Below, in pieces: positions 1-8,591 of a stretch of DNA of 52,120 bases. Numbering within the stretch: position 1 is the stretch's first letter; the number at the start of each line of letters is the position of its first letter. The position numbers and the translations under genes were made by a program. Under the pieces are notes generated by a model. It had not been told where the DNA came from. It made no database searches and worked only from the letters and a program-made list of their open reading frames with translations. This DNA is from Muribaculaceae bacterium (GTDB taxonomy: Bacteria > Bacteroidota > Bacteroidia > Bacteroidales > Muribaculaceae), in assembly GCA_028689665.1 (NCBI GenBank), contig JAQVCR010000001.1, positions 113,845-165,964 of the forward strand, in the 5' to 3' direction.

Positions 1-186
1 AAAACCACAAAATCTAAGTCTTCGAAAAAAGATAAATATCGCCAGCATAAAATAAAAAAAGGCGAAAACCTTTCAAAAATTGCCGATAAATATCCCGGCG
101 TTTCGGTTGACGATATTAAAAAGGCAAATGGCATCACCGGAACAAAAATTAAAGCCGGCGATAAAATTAAAATTCCAAATAAATAG
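1..186 (+). CDS. C-terminal end of a LysM-domain protein (5' end outside window)
   Basis: Only the last 61 codons lie in the window, and the frame is open from base 1. The tail begins with a Lys/Ser-rich linker and then one complete LysM module of about 45 residues (from HKIKKGENLSKIA to KAGDKIKIPNK, the last residue before the stop). LysM binds the glycan backbone of peptidoglycan, so the protein is probably a secreted or membrane-bound wall enzyme. In Bacteroidales, proteins ending this way are often MltD-type lytic transglycosylases, but the catalytic part is not visible, so this is only a guess. A strong terminator follows 20 bp after the stop. Confidence 0.8.
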   Translation, partial: KTTKSKSSKKDKYRQHKIKKGENLSKIADKYPGVSVDDIKKANGITGTKIKAGDKIKIPNK

Positions 187-204
187 ATCTAACATAACAT
201 CAGA

Positions 205-235
205 AAAAAGCAGAACGAAAATTCTGCTTTTTTTT
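205..235 (+). terminator. Rho-independent terminator of the LysM gene
   Basis: Stem AAAAAGCAGAA / TTCTGCTTTTT around a six-base loop, followed by a T run. It lies just downstream of the stop at 186. Confidence 0.85.
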
Positions 236-327
236 GCATTATAAATATAAACTATCGTTAAGTCGGACACCCAGAAACAGAGCAAAATATAATTATTGTT
301 AAAGCAAACAATTTTTCAATGAAATAA

Positions 328-345
328 TTATGCTATATAGCATAA
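328..345. promoter_or_regulatory. perfect 18-bp palindrome, candidate operator
   Basis: TTATGCTATATAGCATAA is its own reverse complement. It covers the -33 position of the promoter at 352-360, where a dimeric regulator could block or help RNA polymerase. The regulator is unknown. Confidence 0.5.
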
Positions 346-351
346 AACGAT

Positions 352-360
352 TACATTTGT
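352..360 (+). promoter_or_regulatory. Bacteroidota -7 box for a short transcript
   Basis: TACATTTGT matches TAnnTTTGY exactly. No -33 TTTG is present; the palindrome occupies that place. Transcription would start near 367. Confidence 0.5.
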
Positions 361-366
361 ACTGTG

Positions 367-433
367 TTTTTCATGGTATTAGATTTAAGGTTAACAAGAT
401 TGGTTGTCGTGAGACAACCATTTCTTATTTTTA
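367..433 (+). ncRNA. candidate short transcript (about 65 nt)
   Basis: This is inferred from a consensus -7 box upstream and an 8-bp perfect hairpin (TGGTTGTC gtga GACAACCA, 401-420) followed by TTTCTTATTTTT, which resembles an intrinsic terminator. It matches no RNA family I can name. Alternatives are an attenuator leader, or an mRNA for the 39-codon frame starting at 373. Only a transcript map can decide. Confidence 0.35.
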
Positions 434-554
434 GACGTTACATACCCCTCACACCCACGAAACAACACAAACAGAATGCCACTATTAATTAGCACATTAA
501 ATAAGCCGTGTTACAAAAGGCGTTTCAATTTCCAACAAAAAAAACTAATAAACA

Positions 555-587
555 TTTGATATTGTGGTAAAATTGTATTTACTTTGC
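555..587 (+). promoter_or_regulatory. secG promoter
   Basis: -33 TTTG at 555-558 and a -7 region TACTTTGC at 580-587, which is one base short of TAnnTTTG. The leader is about 50 nt. Confidence 0.6.
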
Positions 588-645
588 ACCCGATTATGCT
601 TGTGGCAGAATCAAAAACAATAACGAAATTAAAAATTATAACAAT

Positions 646-1008
646 ATGTTCTACATTTTATTAACTGTACTTATTCTTATCGCAGCTTTATTATTGATTG
701 GCGTTGTGCTTATTCAAAAATCTAAAGGTGGCGGTCTTGCTTCTAATTTCCAAGGAGCTAACCAAATTATGGGAGTTAAATCGGCAACAAACTTTGTTGA
801 AAAAGCAACATGGGGACTTGCTATTATAATCTGTGTATTAAGTATCCTTTCTGCTTTTGCCGCTCCTCGCACGCTTGTTCAAGGAACATCGAAAGTGAAA
901 GCTCAAGCTCCACAAGAGCAAACTTCAACAGCATTCCCAACCGAGAAAGCTACACCAGCTGCTCCAACTACACCAGCTACTCCTGTTGCTCCAGCTCCGG
1001 CAAAATAA
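646..1008 (+). CDS. secG: preprotein translocase subunit SecG
   Basis: SecG is the small, non-essential partner of SecYE in the inner membrane and helps SecA-driven protein export. The sequence shows the family layout: a first membrane helix (residues 1-22), the conserved cytoplasmic loop with QKSKGGGLAS and NQIMGVKSATNFVEKATW, and a second helix (about 55-72). After that comes a Pro/Ala/Thr-rich tail of about 45 residues, longer than in enteric SecG but common in Bacteroidota. The start follows an A/T-rich leader with no Shine-Dalgarno sequence, as is usual in this phylum. The gene stands alone and has its own promoter and hairpin terminator. Confidence 0.95.
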   Translation: MFYILLTVLILIAALLLIGVVLIQKSKGGGLASNFQGANQIMGVKSATNFVEKATWGLAIIICVLSILSAFAAPRTLVQGTSKVKAQAPQEQTSTAFPTEKATPAAPTTPATPVAPAPAK

Positions 1009-1033
1009 GAAATAAAACAATTCAACATAAATA

Positions 1034-1075
1034 GAAGCGACCTGAATTACAAGTTAATTCAGGTCGCTTCTCTTA
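1034..1075 (+). terminator. secG terminator hairpin
   Basis: Perfect 16-bp stem (GAAGCGACCTGAATTA with its complement, 1034-1049 / 1055-1070) and a 5-nt loop. The T tract is weak (TCTTATCG). Confidence 0.75.
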
Positions 1076-1085
1076 TCGTATATTA

Positions 1086-1177
1086 TAGCACAGACGACAA
1101 CAAGACTTAATAGTAGCACAGACATCAACAAGACTTAATAGAATCACAGACTACAACAAGACTTAATAGAATCACAG
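1086..1177. repeat. 28-bp tandem repeat, 3.3 copies
   Basis: Copies lie at 1086-1113, 1114-1141 and 1142-1169, plus eight bases of a fourth (1170-1177). All share the core CAACAAGACTTAATAG and differ at a few bases near the start of the unit. The array fills the gap between the secG terminator and the stop of the convergent glucosaminidase gene and is not translated. Its function is unknown; it behaves like a minisatellite. Confidence 0.9.
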
Positions 1178-1179
1178 TA

Positions 1180-2166
1180 TCATTTGATTTTTAATTCTTG
1201 TCCTACTTCAAGACTGCTGTCGGCTTCAAGATCATTAAGTTTCAACAGACTCTTTAATTTCAGCCCATATTTCTGCGAAATTTGATGCAAATTATCATCT
1301 TCAGCCACTATATGAGTATCATTATCGGCAACAGCCTTTTTTAATTTTTCTTCAAGATATATTATTGCACCCGGCAAAATATTTGCATCGGCACTTTCGT
1401 AATCGTTATAACCCGCAATTTTCTTCTTCGACAATCCGAATTCTTCAGAAAGACTCTCAAAGCTATCACCATCACGAGCAATGACATAATGAAGATTCCA
1501 CTTATTGCGTATTTTGTGCATCATCGCCACTTCGGCAATAATCTCTTGATCGATACTATGCTCCATCAGTTCATCAGCTTTAAGTTCGCGACGTTGCGCA
1601 ACTACAACCTGCCCCGAGTCGAGCAAAAACAACTCATAACGCTCAATGATACTAATCAATTTATCGGGATAACGAGGATCGGTAGCATATCCACATCGTT
1701 TAAGTCCGCGAGCCCACTCCTTATAATCAGTTACTTCGAGCTCAAAAAGGCTGTTATATCTTGTCTTTTTCAAAAAGCGAGCATGGTCTTCAAAGGAGCT
1801 TTCGGGCGAGTCATAGCATCGGAAACATTCATTTGCCTCATCATCATCTTGATAGAAGCCCCGACCCTCCCAATTCTTATGACATTTTATTCCGAAGTGA
1901 TTATTTGCCACCTTAGCAAGCTCACTATTTCCTGCCCCCGACTCCAGCAGACCTTGCGCAAGTGTAATGCTTGCAGGTATTCCAAACTCCTGCTGATGCA
2001 GAATTGCAAGCTCCCTATATTGCTCAATATAGTTAATATAAGTTTTTAACAAGCTCTGCCCTGAAGCATTTATCACAATAAAAACAAATAAAATAGCAGG
2101 AATTGCACGTTTAACATTGCGATTCCCCAAAAAAGAGATATATTTGCATAAATAGTAATCGTCCAT
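1180..2166 (-). CDS. secreted glucosaminidase (GH73-type) with two LysM domains
   Basis: Predicted peptidoglycan hydrolase that cleaves beta-N-acetylglucosaminyl bonds in the wall. It has an N-terminal hydrophobic signal (AIPAILFVFIVINASG, about residues 21-36, after an unusually long charged start), then a glucosaminidase domain (about 40-185). Visible family motifs are ITLAQGLLESGAGNS, whose Glu is the expected catalytic acid, NNHFGIKCH, and ARGLKRCGYATDPRYPDKL. Two LysM modules follow (about 227-275 and 284-328). Its start codon overlaps that of the divergent cytidine deaminase gene. A later TTG start (NRNVKRAIP region) would give a more normal signal peptide, so the exact start is uncertain. 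A -7 box (2186-2194) supports the long form. Confidence 0.88.
   Translation of the reverse strand: MDDYYLCKYISFLGNRNVKRAIPAILFVFIVINASGQSLLKTYINYIEQYRELAILHQQEFGIPASITLAQGLLESGAGNSELAKVANNHFGIKCHKNWEGRGFYQDDDEANECFRCYDSPESSFEDHARFLKKTRYNSLFELEVTDYKEWARGLKRCGYATDPRYPDKLISIIERYELFLLDSGQVVVAQRRELKADELMEHSIDQEIIAEVAMMHKIRNKWNLHYVIARDGDSFESLSEEFGLSKKKIAGYNDYESADANILPGAIIYLEEKLKKAVADNDTHIVAEDDNLHQISQKYGLKLKSLLKLNDLEADSSLEVGQELKIK
2139..2147 (+). promoter_or_regulatory. cdd promoter -7 box
   Basis: TATATTTGC is a perfect TAnnTTTGY match, with a weak TTG about 19 nt upstream. It lies inside the first codons of the divergent glucosaminidase gene; the leader to the ATG at 2165 would be only about 10 nt. 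Confidence 0.6.
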
Positions 2167-2635
2167 GAAAGAAAAAATTTTAACTACAAAGATAGAAGTT
2201 TGCTCGTATAATGAGCTAACTCAATGCGATAAAAATTTAGTAGATTTAGCGAAATCGGCTACACAACGTGCTTACGCCCCTTACAGCAAGTTCCATGTAG
2301 GTGCAGCAATATTACTCTCCAATGGCGAGCTAGTAACCGGCAGCAACCAAGAAAATGCGGCATTTCCATCAGGCACATGCGCCGAGCGCACTGCAATATA
2401 TTACGCACATGCTCAATATCCCGAAGCAAAAGTCGACGCTATTGCCATTGCGGCATTTCAGAATGGCAAATTTGAGAAATCCCCCATTTCTCCATGTGGA
2501 GCATGCCGACAAGCAATCCTAGAATATGAGACACTGGCAGGCAAGCCTATTAGAGTAATTCTATATGGCAGTGATGAAATATATATACTCGAAGGAATAA
2601 AAGCATTGCTACCTCTAAGCTTCTCCGAATTCTAA
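2165..2635 (+). CDS. cdd: cytidine deaminase
   Basis: Converts cytidine and deoxycytidine to uridine and deoxyuridine in pyrimidine salvage (cytosol, zinc-dependent). Active-site motifs are clear: TCAERTAIY (zinc Cys plus proton-shuttling Glu) and SPCGACRQ (two zinc Cys). Substrate-binding residues fit YSKFHVGAA and NQENAAFPSG. At 156 aa it is slightly longer than the small tetrameric bacterial enzymes (about 130) because of about 20 extra N-terminal residues. The stop overlaps the next start (TAATG), so the downstream unknown gene is probably translationally coupled. Confidence 0.95.
   Translation: MKEKILTTKIEVCSYNELTQCDKNLVDLAKSATQRAYAPYSKFHVGAAILLSNGELVTGSNQENAAFPSGTCAERTAIYYAHAQYPEAKVDAIAIAAFQNGKFEKSPISPCGACRQAILEYETLAGKPIRVILYGSDEIYILEGIKALLPLSFSEF
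2186..2194 (-). promoter_or_regulatory. glucosaminidase promoter -7 box
   Basis: Read on the minus strand, TATCTTTGT matches TAnnTTTGY. It lies inside the beginning of cdd, so the two divergent promoters sit inside each other's genes. Confidence 0.5.
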
Positions 2636-3090
2636 TGGAGGAAATATTCACATCAACCGAATTTTATATAATAGCTTTTACAATAGCAGTAGCAATAACA
2701 GCTTTATTTTTCAAGCCCACGCCTAAAGATGAAGCTGCCACCTATTTTTTCCGTGCAGATATGAGTCAATCAGATATTTCTGAACGCAAAATTGAAATTA
2801 GCGCACTCGAAGACGGCACACTCACAATCACACACCACGGACTTACGGCTCCCTACGGAACCGAGAGTTCAATTGCCATTACTATCATCGGCAATGATAT
2901 AAAAATCGTCGAAAAACTCTTGCACGAGTATTCCGACGATTTACCTTTACAAAGTGCAACATATATTATCGATCGCCTAAAGCATCATAGCTATCACCTA
3001 TATTTCGAGAGCGAATACGACGGCACTTATGCCACAGGCAGGTTTATAAACACCTACCCCTTTCATTGCTCGCTACAATTCACTCAATAG
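2635..3090 (+). CDS. hypothetical membrane-anchored protein
   Basis: I do not recognise the family. The 151-aa protein begins with a single hydrophobic segment (FYIIAFTIAVAITALFF, about residues 11-27), followed by a soluble domain of about 120 residues rich in predicted beta strands. No Cys lipobox and no catalytic motif are visible. Its start overlaps the cdd stop by one base (TAATG), which suggests coupled translation, but a link to pyrimidine salvage is not evident. It converges on the kinase gene, with 12 bp between the two stops. Confidence 0.75.
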   Translation: MEEIFTSTEFYIIAFTIAVAITALFFKPTPKDEAATYFFRADMSQSDISERKIEISALEDGTLTITHHGLTAPYGTESSIAITIIGNDIKIVEKLLHEYSDDLPLQSATYIIDRLKHHSYHLYFESEYDGTYATGRFINTYPFHCSLQFTQ

Positions 3091-3102
3091 AAATCTACCA
3101 AG

Positions 3103-4776
3103 CTAATAATTAAAACTTGAGCCACCGAGAAATTCGCGAAGAAGACTTGTCGAAGGTATCTGTCTTTCACTTATTGCCTCAAAATAGCTAAGGAAAGTAA
3201 GAAGGCGATATGCCTCGCTAAACTCAGGCACATTGTGTGGCACACTTTTAAGAATAGGCTCGGCAAAATTTTTCATTACTCCAAGCTCAAAAATTAATGA
3301 TGAATTAAAAGTGGCATCGGCATTCTCTTGAAATGGGAAAATCCATTTTTCTTCGCCGGCTCTCACACTTCGCCATCGCGCAATAGTATTTGTAGCACTA
3401 GTGCCACGATATTTATAATCACGAATTATGCGCCGTAGAAGTCGGTTATCGCTGGTAGGCACCCAATTATGGTCGTCAATCGAGAGAGTCGTAAGTGCCG
3501 AAATATACACTTTATATTTCTGATTATCCGGGATTTGCTTAGTCAGCTCAGGATTAAGCCCGTGAATCCCCTCGATAAGAAGAATCTCATTCTCTTTTAG
3601 TTTCATCTTATCTCCTTTATACAGCCGCTTCCCTAGCTCAAAACTATAAGTAGGCATTTCCACTTCCTCACCATTAATCAGCGCATTCAAGTCGCTATTA
3701 AACTTTTCCAAATCGAGAGCATAAAGCGACTCATAATCATAATCGCCTGTCTCATCTCTAGGCGTTTGTTCGCGACTTACAAAATAATTGTCAAGCGAAA
3801 TCATTTGTGGCTTAATCAGATTAGTCATCAGCTCGATGGCAAGACGCTTAGTCGATGTAGTCTTACCCGACGACGACGGACCTGCAATAAGCACAACTCG
3901 AGAGCCACCATTCTTAAATCGCTCGGCAATATCAGCCGCTATTTTGCCTATCATCTTTCCATGCAGTGCTTCGGCTACATTTATAAGCATTGTCGATGCG
4001 TTTTCATACACTGCTCGATTTAGATTTCCCACATCTGAAATACCTATAATATTATTAAACTCCAGATGCTCAGTAAATGCTTTGAACATCTTCTCCTGCT
4101 TTATCGGCTTTTCGGGAACACTGTTATCGGCACTTGAAAAGCCCAATAAAAGCATACCTTCGTGATAAGGCACTAAATCGAACACATCGACACTGCCACT
4201 ATCAGGCGCAAGCGGTCCATAATAGCTATCTACCGTATCGCCTAACGTATAATAAACAGTATATAACTCATGCAGTGTTTCTAACAGCCTCACCTTATCA
4301 TTAAGCCCTGCTTTTCTAAATATTTTTATAACATCGGTAGTTAACTTCTCGTGGCGCACAAATGGGATATTCCGACCTATGATATTCCTCATCTCCGACT
4401 TTATAGCCTCAACTTGCTCTGCCGAAACAGAATCACTAGAATGCTTTATCCGGCAAAAAAATCCTTGAGAAATAGAATGCTCAATGCGAAGTCTTGCACC
4501 GGGAAGAACCTTAATCAAGGCTTTGTAAAGAATCATACAGAGCGAACGAGTGTAAACTCTTGCTCCCGATTGCGTAGAACGGCTCAAAAATTCAACCTGC
4601 TTAGGCGCATACACAGGAAATGCCAAATCTTCAGTCTTATTATTCACTCTGGCGCAAATCGGCTTAACTGCTATACGGTCTTTCACCTTATCATAAATAT
4701 GTGATAGCGTGTCGCCACCCTTTATTTCGACATACTCATTAATATTTTTACAAAAAATCTTTAAACTCGTATCCAT
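3103..4776 (-). CDS. nucleoside kinase with TGS domain (uridine-kinase/PRK family)
   Basis: The N-terminus (about residues 1-65) is a TGS/ThrRS-like module, followed by a region resembling the threonyl-tRNA synthetase second domain. The C-terminal half is a P-loop kinase with Walker A GPSSSGKTTS (near residue 300) and uridine-kinase features such as SLDNYF and LLIEGIHGLNPEL. It is annotated in many Bacteroidota and Firmicutes as a nucleoside (uridine) kinase; the true substrate is uncertain. The open frame extends to a GTG at 4800, but the ATG at 4776 follows the A/T-rich leader typical here, so I chose it (557 aa). It probably acts in nucleotide salvage and lies near cdd, but on the opposite strand. 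Confidence 0.88.
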   Translation of the reverse strand: MDTSLKIFCKNINEYVEIKGGDTLSHIYDKVKDRIAVKPICARVNNKTEDLAFPVYAPKQVEFLSRSTQSGARVYTRSLCMILYKALIKVLPGARLRIEHSISQGFFCRIKHSSDSVSAEQVEAIKSEMRNIIGRNIPFVRHEKLTTDVIKIFRKAGLNDKVRLLETLHELYTVYYTLGDTVDSYYGPLAPDSGSVDVFDLVPYHEGMLLLGFSSADNSVPEKPIKQEKMFKAFTEHLEFNNIIGISDVGNLNRAVYENASTMLINVAEALHGKMIGKIAADIAERFKNGGSRVVLIAGPSSSGKTTSTKRLAIELMTNLIKPQMISLDNYFVSREQTPRDETGDYDYESLYALDLEKFNSDLNALINGEEVEMPTYSFELGKRLYKGDKMKLKENEILLIEGIHGLNPELTKQIPDNQKYKVYISALTTLSIDDHNWVPTSDNRLLRRIIRDYKYRGTSATNTIARWRSVRAGEEKWIFPFQENADATFNSSLIFELGVMKNFAEPILKSVPHNVPEFSEAYRLLTFLSYFEAISERQIPSTSLLREFLGGSSFNY

Positions 4777-4927
4777 AATTTTTATATTTAAATTATGCAC
4801 TAAAATTAGCTATTTAAATAGACAATACAAATTTGAATAATGTAACATTATTAAAAAATAATATTTATTAATCGAAAATAATATGAAAATAATTCATTAT
4901 ACTATTTTATGCGACATATATTTTGAC

Positions 4928-4936
4928 TAATTTTGT
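4928..4936 (+). promoter_or_regulatory. Na/Pi transporter promoter -7 box
   Basis: TAATTTTGT matches TAnnTTTGY; the -33 is poor (TTTT). The leader is about 65 nt. Confidence 0.5.
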
Positions 4937-5006
4937 AACGTTTTGATAACAAAACTACACAAGTGCATTTTATATAAGTAATTAGAAACAAAAAAAATTT
5001 GAGCAG

Positions 5007-6851
5007 ATGAACTACTCAATTCTTGACTTCTTAACATTACTTGGATCTGTCGGTCTTTTCCTATATGGGATGAAAGTAATGAGTGAGGGTCTTCAAAAAG
5101 TTGCTGGAGACAGAATGCGAAATATTCTGTCAGCCATGACAAAAAATAGATTTGCCGGGGTATTTACCGGTATCCTTATTACAGCTCTAATACAAAGTTC
5201 GTCAGCTTCTACCGTTATGGTAGTGAGTTTTGTAAATGCCGGGCTAATGTCGCTAGCTCAATCCATGGCAGTAATAATGGGCGCAAATATAGGCACAACA
5301 TTTACAGCATGGATTATTTCAATCTTCGGATTTAAAGTCAACATATACGCCTTCGCGATACCGCTAATAGGCTTTGCAATTCCAATGTTATTCTCTAAGA
5401 AGAGTAATTGGAAGTCGATAGGAGAATTCTTAATAGGTTTCTCTTTTTTATTTATGGGACTTCAACATATCGGACTGTCAGTTCCCGACCTCAAATCCAG
5501 CCCCGAAATTTTTGCTTTCCTACAAGCCTACACCGCCAAAGGCTTTCTATCTGTGCTACTTTTCATATTAGTAGGAATGGTAGTAACAATGATAATACAA
5601 TCATCAGCAGCCACATTTGCTATCGTGCTAATAATGTGTAGCAAAGGGTGGATTCCTTTCGATATGGGCTGTGCAATAGTACTCGGTAGCAATATAGGAA
5701 CAACAATAACGCCAATACTGGCTGCTCTTAGTGCTAACGTTGCCGCTAAGAAAGCAGCTCTTGGGCATTTCCTATTTAATCTGTTTGGAACAATCTGGAC
5801 AATTGCCATTTTCTTCCCCTTCGTAGATCTAAATGTATGGATTACAGAAGCACTGGGACAAGGCGACCCAACAAAGTTAATGAGCTTCTCAAACGATCTA
5901 CAAGCCAACAATCTAGAATTATACAATGGTATAATGAATGGCACTGTTGCAAGCAATAATCCAATTGCTATTCAACTTGTAACTTTACAATTTGCAGTAT
6001 CATTCGGACTCTCAATGTTCCACACAGTGTTCAACATTGTCAACCTCACTATAATGATTTGGTTCACCGACACATACGTTAAAATCACCAATTTCTTTAT
6101 TCGCTCAAAATACAAAGAAGACGAAGAATTTCAACTCAAATTTATCTCAGCAGGTCTTCTTAACGCATCCGAGCTTAATATAACACAAGCTCAACGAGAA
6201 ATTGCTGTTTATGGCGAGAGAGTAGATAGAATGTGGGATATGGTGAGAGACCTTATTCACGCAAAGCCCGGAACCGAAGCATTCAACAACCTATATAGCC
6301 GCATCGAAAAATATGAAGAGATTTCCGACCGAATGGAAATTGAAATAGCAAATTATCTTAATCGCGCTTCTGATGGACGACTTAGCTATGAAGGTAAGCT
6401 ACGCATTGCGGCCATGCTGAATATCGTTACCGAAATCGAAAGCATTGCCGACAGCTGTTTCAATATAGCAAAGACCGTACTTCGCAAAGAGGAAGCTCAC
6501 GCACAATTCAACGATAAGATATACGAGAACATCGACACAATGACAAACTATGTGAAAGAAGCTCTTGCAAATATGCTTATCATCTTACGCAACATCGAGA
6601 ATATTCACGAAGGAGATCTTATTAAAAACTTCAATAAAGAGCGCGAAATTAACAACTATCGAAATCTTCTTCGCACCGAAAATATTGAAAACATCAATAA
6701 CAAACTTTATGAATACGAATCAGGAATATATTATATGGATATAGTGTGCGAAGCCGAAAAACTAGGCGACTACATTATTAATGTAATAGAAGGAGTGGAA
6801 CATCAATTCCACAAACGACACGACACTTCGGCTAACGTGTCGCACGCTTAA
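5007..6851 (+). CDS. Na/Pi cotransporter family protein with PhoU-like domain
   Basis: Inner-membrane sodium-dependent phosphate transporter (NptA/YjbB type). The N-terminal membrane half carries the two inverted Na_Pi_cotrans repeats, each with the QSS signature: ALIQSSSASTVM with MGANIGTT, and MIIQSSAATFAI with LGSNIGTT. About eight or nine membrane segments end near residue 370. The C-terminal part (about 395-600) is a helical PhoU-like domain with charged repeats, typical of the long members of this family. At 614 aa the length is normal. It is monocistronic, with its own promoter and terminator. It may import or export phosphate; direction cannot be read from sequence. Confidence 0.92.
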   Translation: MNYSILDFLTLLGSVGLFLYGMKVMSEGLQKVAGDRMRNILSAMTKNRFAGVFTGILITALIQSSSASTVMVVSFVNAGLMSLAQSMAVIMGANIGTTFTAWIISIFGFKVNIYAFAIPLIGFAIPMLFSKKSNWKSIGEFLIGFSFLFMGLQHIGLSVPDLKSSPEIFAFLQAYTAKGFLSVLLFILVGMVVTMIIQSSAATFAIVLIMCSKGWIPFDMGCAIVLGSNIGTTITPILAALSANVAAKKAALGHFLFNLFGTIWTIAIFFPFVDLNVWITEALGQGDPTKLMSFSNDLQANNLELYNGIMNGTVASNNPIAIQLVTLQFAVSFGLSMFHTVFNIVNLTIMIWFTDTYVKITNFFIRSKYKEDEEFQLKFISAGLLNASELNITQAQREIAVYGERVDRMWDMVRDLIHAKPGTEAFNNLYSRIEKYEEISDRMEIEIANYLNRASDGRLSYEGKLRIAAMLNIVTEIESIADSCFNIAKTVLRKEEAHAQFNDKIYENIDTMTNYVKEALANMLIILRNIENIHEGDLIKNFNKEREINNYRNLLRTENIENINNKLYEYESGIYYMDIVCEAEKLGDYIINVIEGVEHQFHKRHDTSANVSHA

Positions 6852-6884
6852 AAAATTCCTTTTATTAAGTCGTTTTCATAATGA

Positions 6885-6922
6885 GGGGCTACATTCACAG
6901 TGGGTATGTAGCCCCTTATTTA
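6885..6922 (+). terminator. terminator of the Na/Pi transporter gene
   Basis: Perfect 10-bp stem GGGGCTACAT / ATGTAGCCCC (6885-6894 / 6906-6915) followed by TTATTTAT. Confidence 0.8.
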
Positions 6923-7015
6923 TCAACCGATAATTATTAATACTTTATTACCACTATACCAACTCTGTAAGACACATATTTTGGCGTTTTTTAAGTATAT
7001 ATCCAAAGCATTTTG

Positions 7016-7024
7016 TAACTTTGC
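7016..7024 (+). promoter_or_regulatory. gltX operon promoter -7 box
   Basis: TAACTTTGC is a perfect match. No clear -33. The leader is about 30 nt. Confidence 0.6.
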
Positions 7025-7061
7025 ACTGATTTAATTTAAAATTGTAAAAAATTCAAGATTT

Positions 7062-8591
7062 ATGGATAGAAAGGTAAGAGTAAGATTTGCTCCATCTCCA
7101 ACAGGACCTCTTCATATTGGGGGCGTTCGTACTGCCCTATACAATTATTTATTCGCTCGCAAAAATGGCGGGGATATGATTCTTCGCATCGAAGACACCG
7201 ACTCTGGTCGATTTGTGCCGGGTGCCGAAGACTATATTAATGAATCACTTGCATGGCTCGGAATAAAAATTGACGAGGGCGTGAGAGAAGGTGGAAATTA
7301 TGGCCCTTACAAACAATCTGAACGTCGCGAAATATATCGTACTCACGTTAAGCAATTACTCGACAGCGGTAATGCTTACATCGCATTCGACACTCCGGAA
7401 GAACTTGAAGCTAAACGCGCCGAAATAGCAAACTTTCAATACGACGCATCTACTCGCAGCTCAATGCGCAACTCGCTTACCATGACCGACAGCGAAGTGA
7501 AATCGCTAATCGACAATGGAGAGAAATATGTAGTACGCTTTAAGATTGAGCCTAATCGAGATGTTATTGTAAACGACCTTATTCGCGGAGCGGTTACAAT
7601 AAACTCATCAATCCTCGACGACAAAGTGCTATATAAATCGGCTGACGACCTTCCTACATATCACCTTGCAAATATAGTCGACGACCATTTAATGCTCGTT
7701 TCGCATGTAATTCGCGGCGAGGAATGGTTACCATCTGCCCCTCTACATGTCCTATTATATGAAGCATTTGGCTGGACTGATACTATGCCGGCATTTGTTC
7801 ACCTGCCTCTACTATTAAAGCCCGACGGAAAAGGCAAACTTAGCAAACGCGACGGCGACCGACTGGGATTCCCTGTGTTTCCTCTCGAATGGAAAGATCC
7901 AAAGAGTGGCGACATCTCATCGGGATACCGTGAATCGGGCTATCTCCCCGAAGCAGTTATAAACTTCCTTGCACTTCTAGGCTGGAATCCGGGAAACGAC
8001 CAAGAAATAATGAGTATCGACGAACTTATCGATATGTTCTCATTCGAGCATTGCTCACGCAGCGGAGCTAAATTCGACTTCGAGAAAGGCAAATGGTTCA
8101 ATCACAAGTATCTACAAGAAAAAGACGATAACGCTCTAGCCGAATTATTTATGCCTATTCTTAAAGACAAAGGCATAGAAGGCTTTAGCTCCGACTATAT
8201 CGCAAAAGCTGTAGATATGGTAAAAGGCAGAATCTCATTTATAAAAGACCTATGGGAACAAGCCGCTTTCTTCTTTGTTGCGCCCACCGAATTTAGCGAG
8301 AAAGACATTAAAAAACGCTGGAAAGAAGACACTCCGGCTATTTTGAATGAGCTGATCACTATAATACAACAAATCGACGACTTCACTTCTAAGCCATCTG
8401 AAGACATTGTATTAAAATGGATTACCGACAATGGCTACCACATGGGCAACGTAATGAATGCCTTCCGCCTTACTGTTGTGGGCGAATGCAAAGGTCCGCA
8501 CATGTTCGACATCACAGAACTAATGGGTAAAGAAGAAACTATTAAACGTCTACGATACGGAATAGAAAATATTAAGCCGGTAAATGCTTAA
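7062..8591 (+). CDS. gltX: glutamate--tRNA ligase
   Basis: Charges tRNA-Glu with glutamate (class I aminoacyl-tRNA synthetase, cytosol). The HIGH box is [14 protein letters not shown] (about residues 8-21) and the KMSKS-type box is GKLSKRDGD (about 258-266). RIEDTDSGR near the N-terminus is the glutamate/ATP pocket motif. At 509 aa it is a normal bacterial length. The stop overlaps the next start by 8 nt, and waaA follows, so this looks like a three-gene operon. The start is the first ATG after the promoter. Confidence 0.97.
   Translation: MDRKVRVRFAPSPTGPLHIGGVRTALYNYLFARKNGGDMILRIEDTDSGRFVPGAEDYINESLAWLGIKIDEGVREGGNYGPYKQSERREIYRTHVKQLLDSGNAYIAFDTPEELEAKRAEIANFQYDASTRSSMRNSLTMTDSEVKSLIDNGEKYVVRFKIEPNRDVIVNDLIRGAVTINSSILDDKVLYKSADDLPTYHLANIVDDHLMLVSHVIRGEEWLPSAPLHVLLYEAFGWTDTMPAFVHLPLLLKPDGKGKLSKRDGDRLGFPVFPLEWKDPKSGDISSGYRESGYLPEAVINFLALLGWNPGNDQEIMSIDELIDMFSFEHCSRSGAKFDFEKGKWFNHKYLQEKDDNALAELFMPILKDKGIEGFSSDYIAKAVDMVKGRISFIKDLWEQAAFFFVAPTEFSEKDIKKRWKEDTPAILNELITIIQQIDDFTSKPSEDIVLKWITDNGYHMGNVMNAFRLTVVGECKGPHMFDITELMGKEETIKRLRYGIENIKPVNA

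Larger units (their letters stand above)
187..645. other. 459-bp gap between the LysM gene and secG
   Basis: There is no convincing protein gene here. The gap holds the terminator of the LysM gene, a perfect 18-bp palindrome (328-345), a perfect -7 box (352-360), a second hairpin followed by T-rich sequence (401-433), and the secG promoter (555-587). A 39-codon open frame (373-492) runs through the second hairpin but has no homology I recognise. Confidence 0.6.

Noticed and set aside
373-492. 39-codon open frame as a real gene
   Set aside because: It runs through a terminator-like hairpin, has no recognised homologue and no clear signal. Kept only as an alternative reading of the short transcript.
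1086-1177. CRISPR-like array
   Set aside because: The 28-bp units follow each other directly with no spacers, and no cas gene is near. It is a plain tandem repeat.
4777-4800. Longer kinase start at GTG 4800
   Set aside because: The ATG at 4776 follows a typical A/T-rich leader and gives a normal TGS start; the extension (VHNLNIKI) adds nothing recognisable.
5528-5956. Open frame on the minus strand inside the Na/Pi transporter gene
   Set aside because: It is a shadow of a well-conserved gene on the other strand and shows no family pattern.
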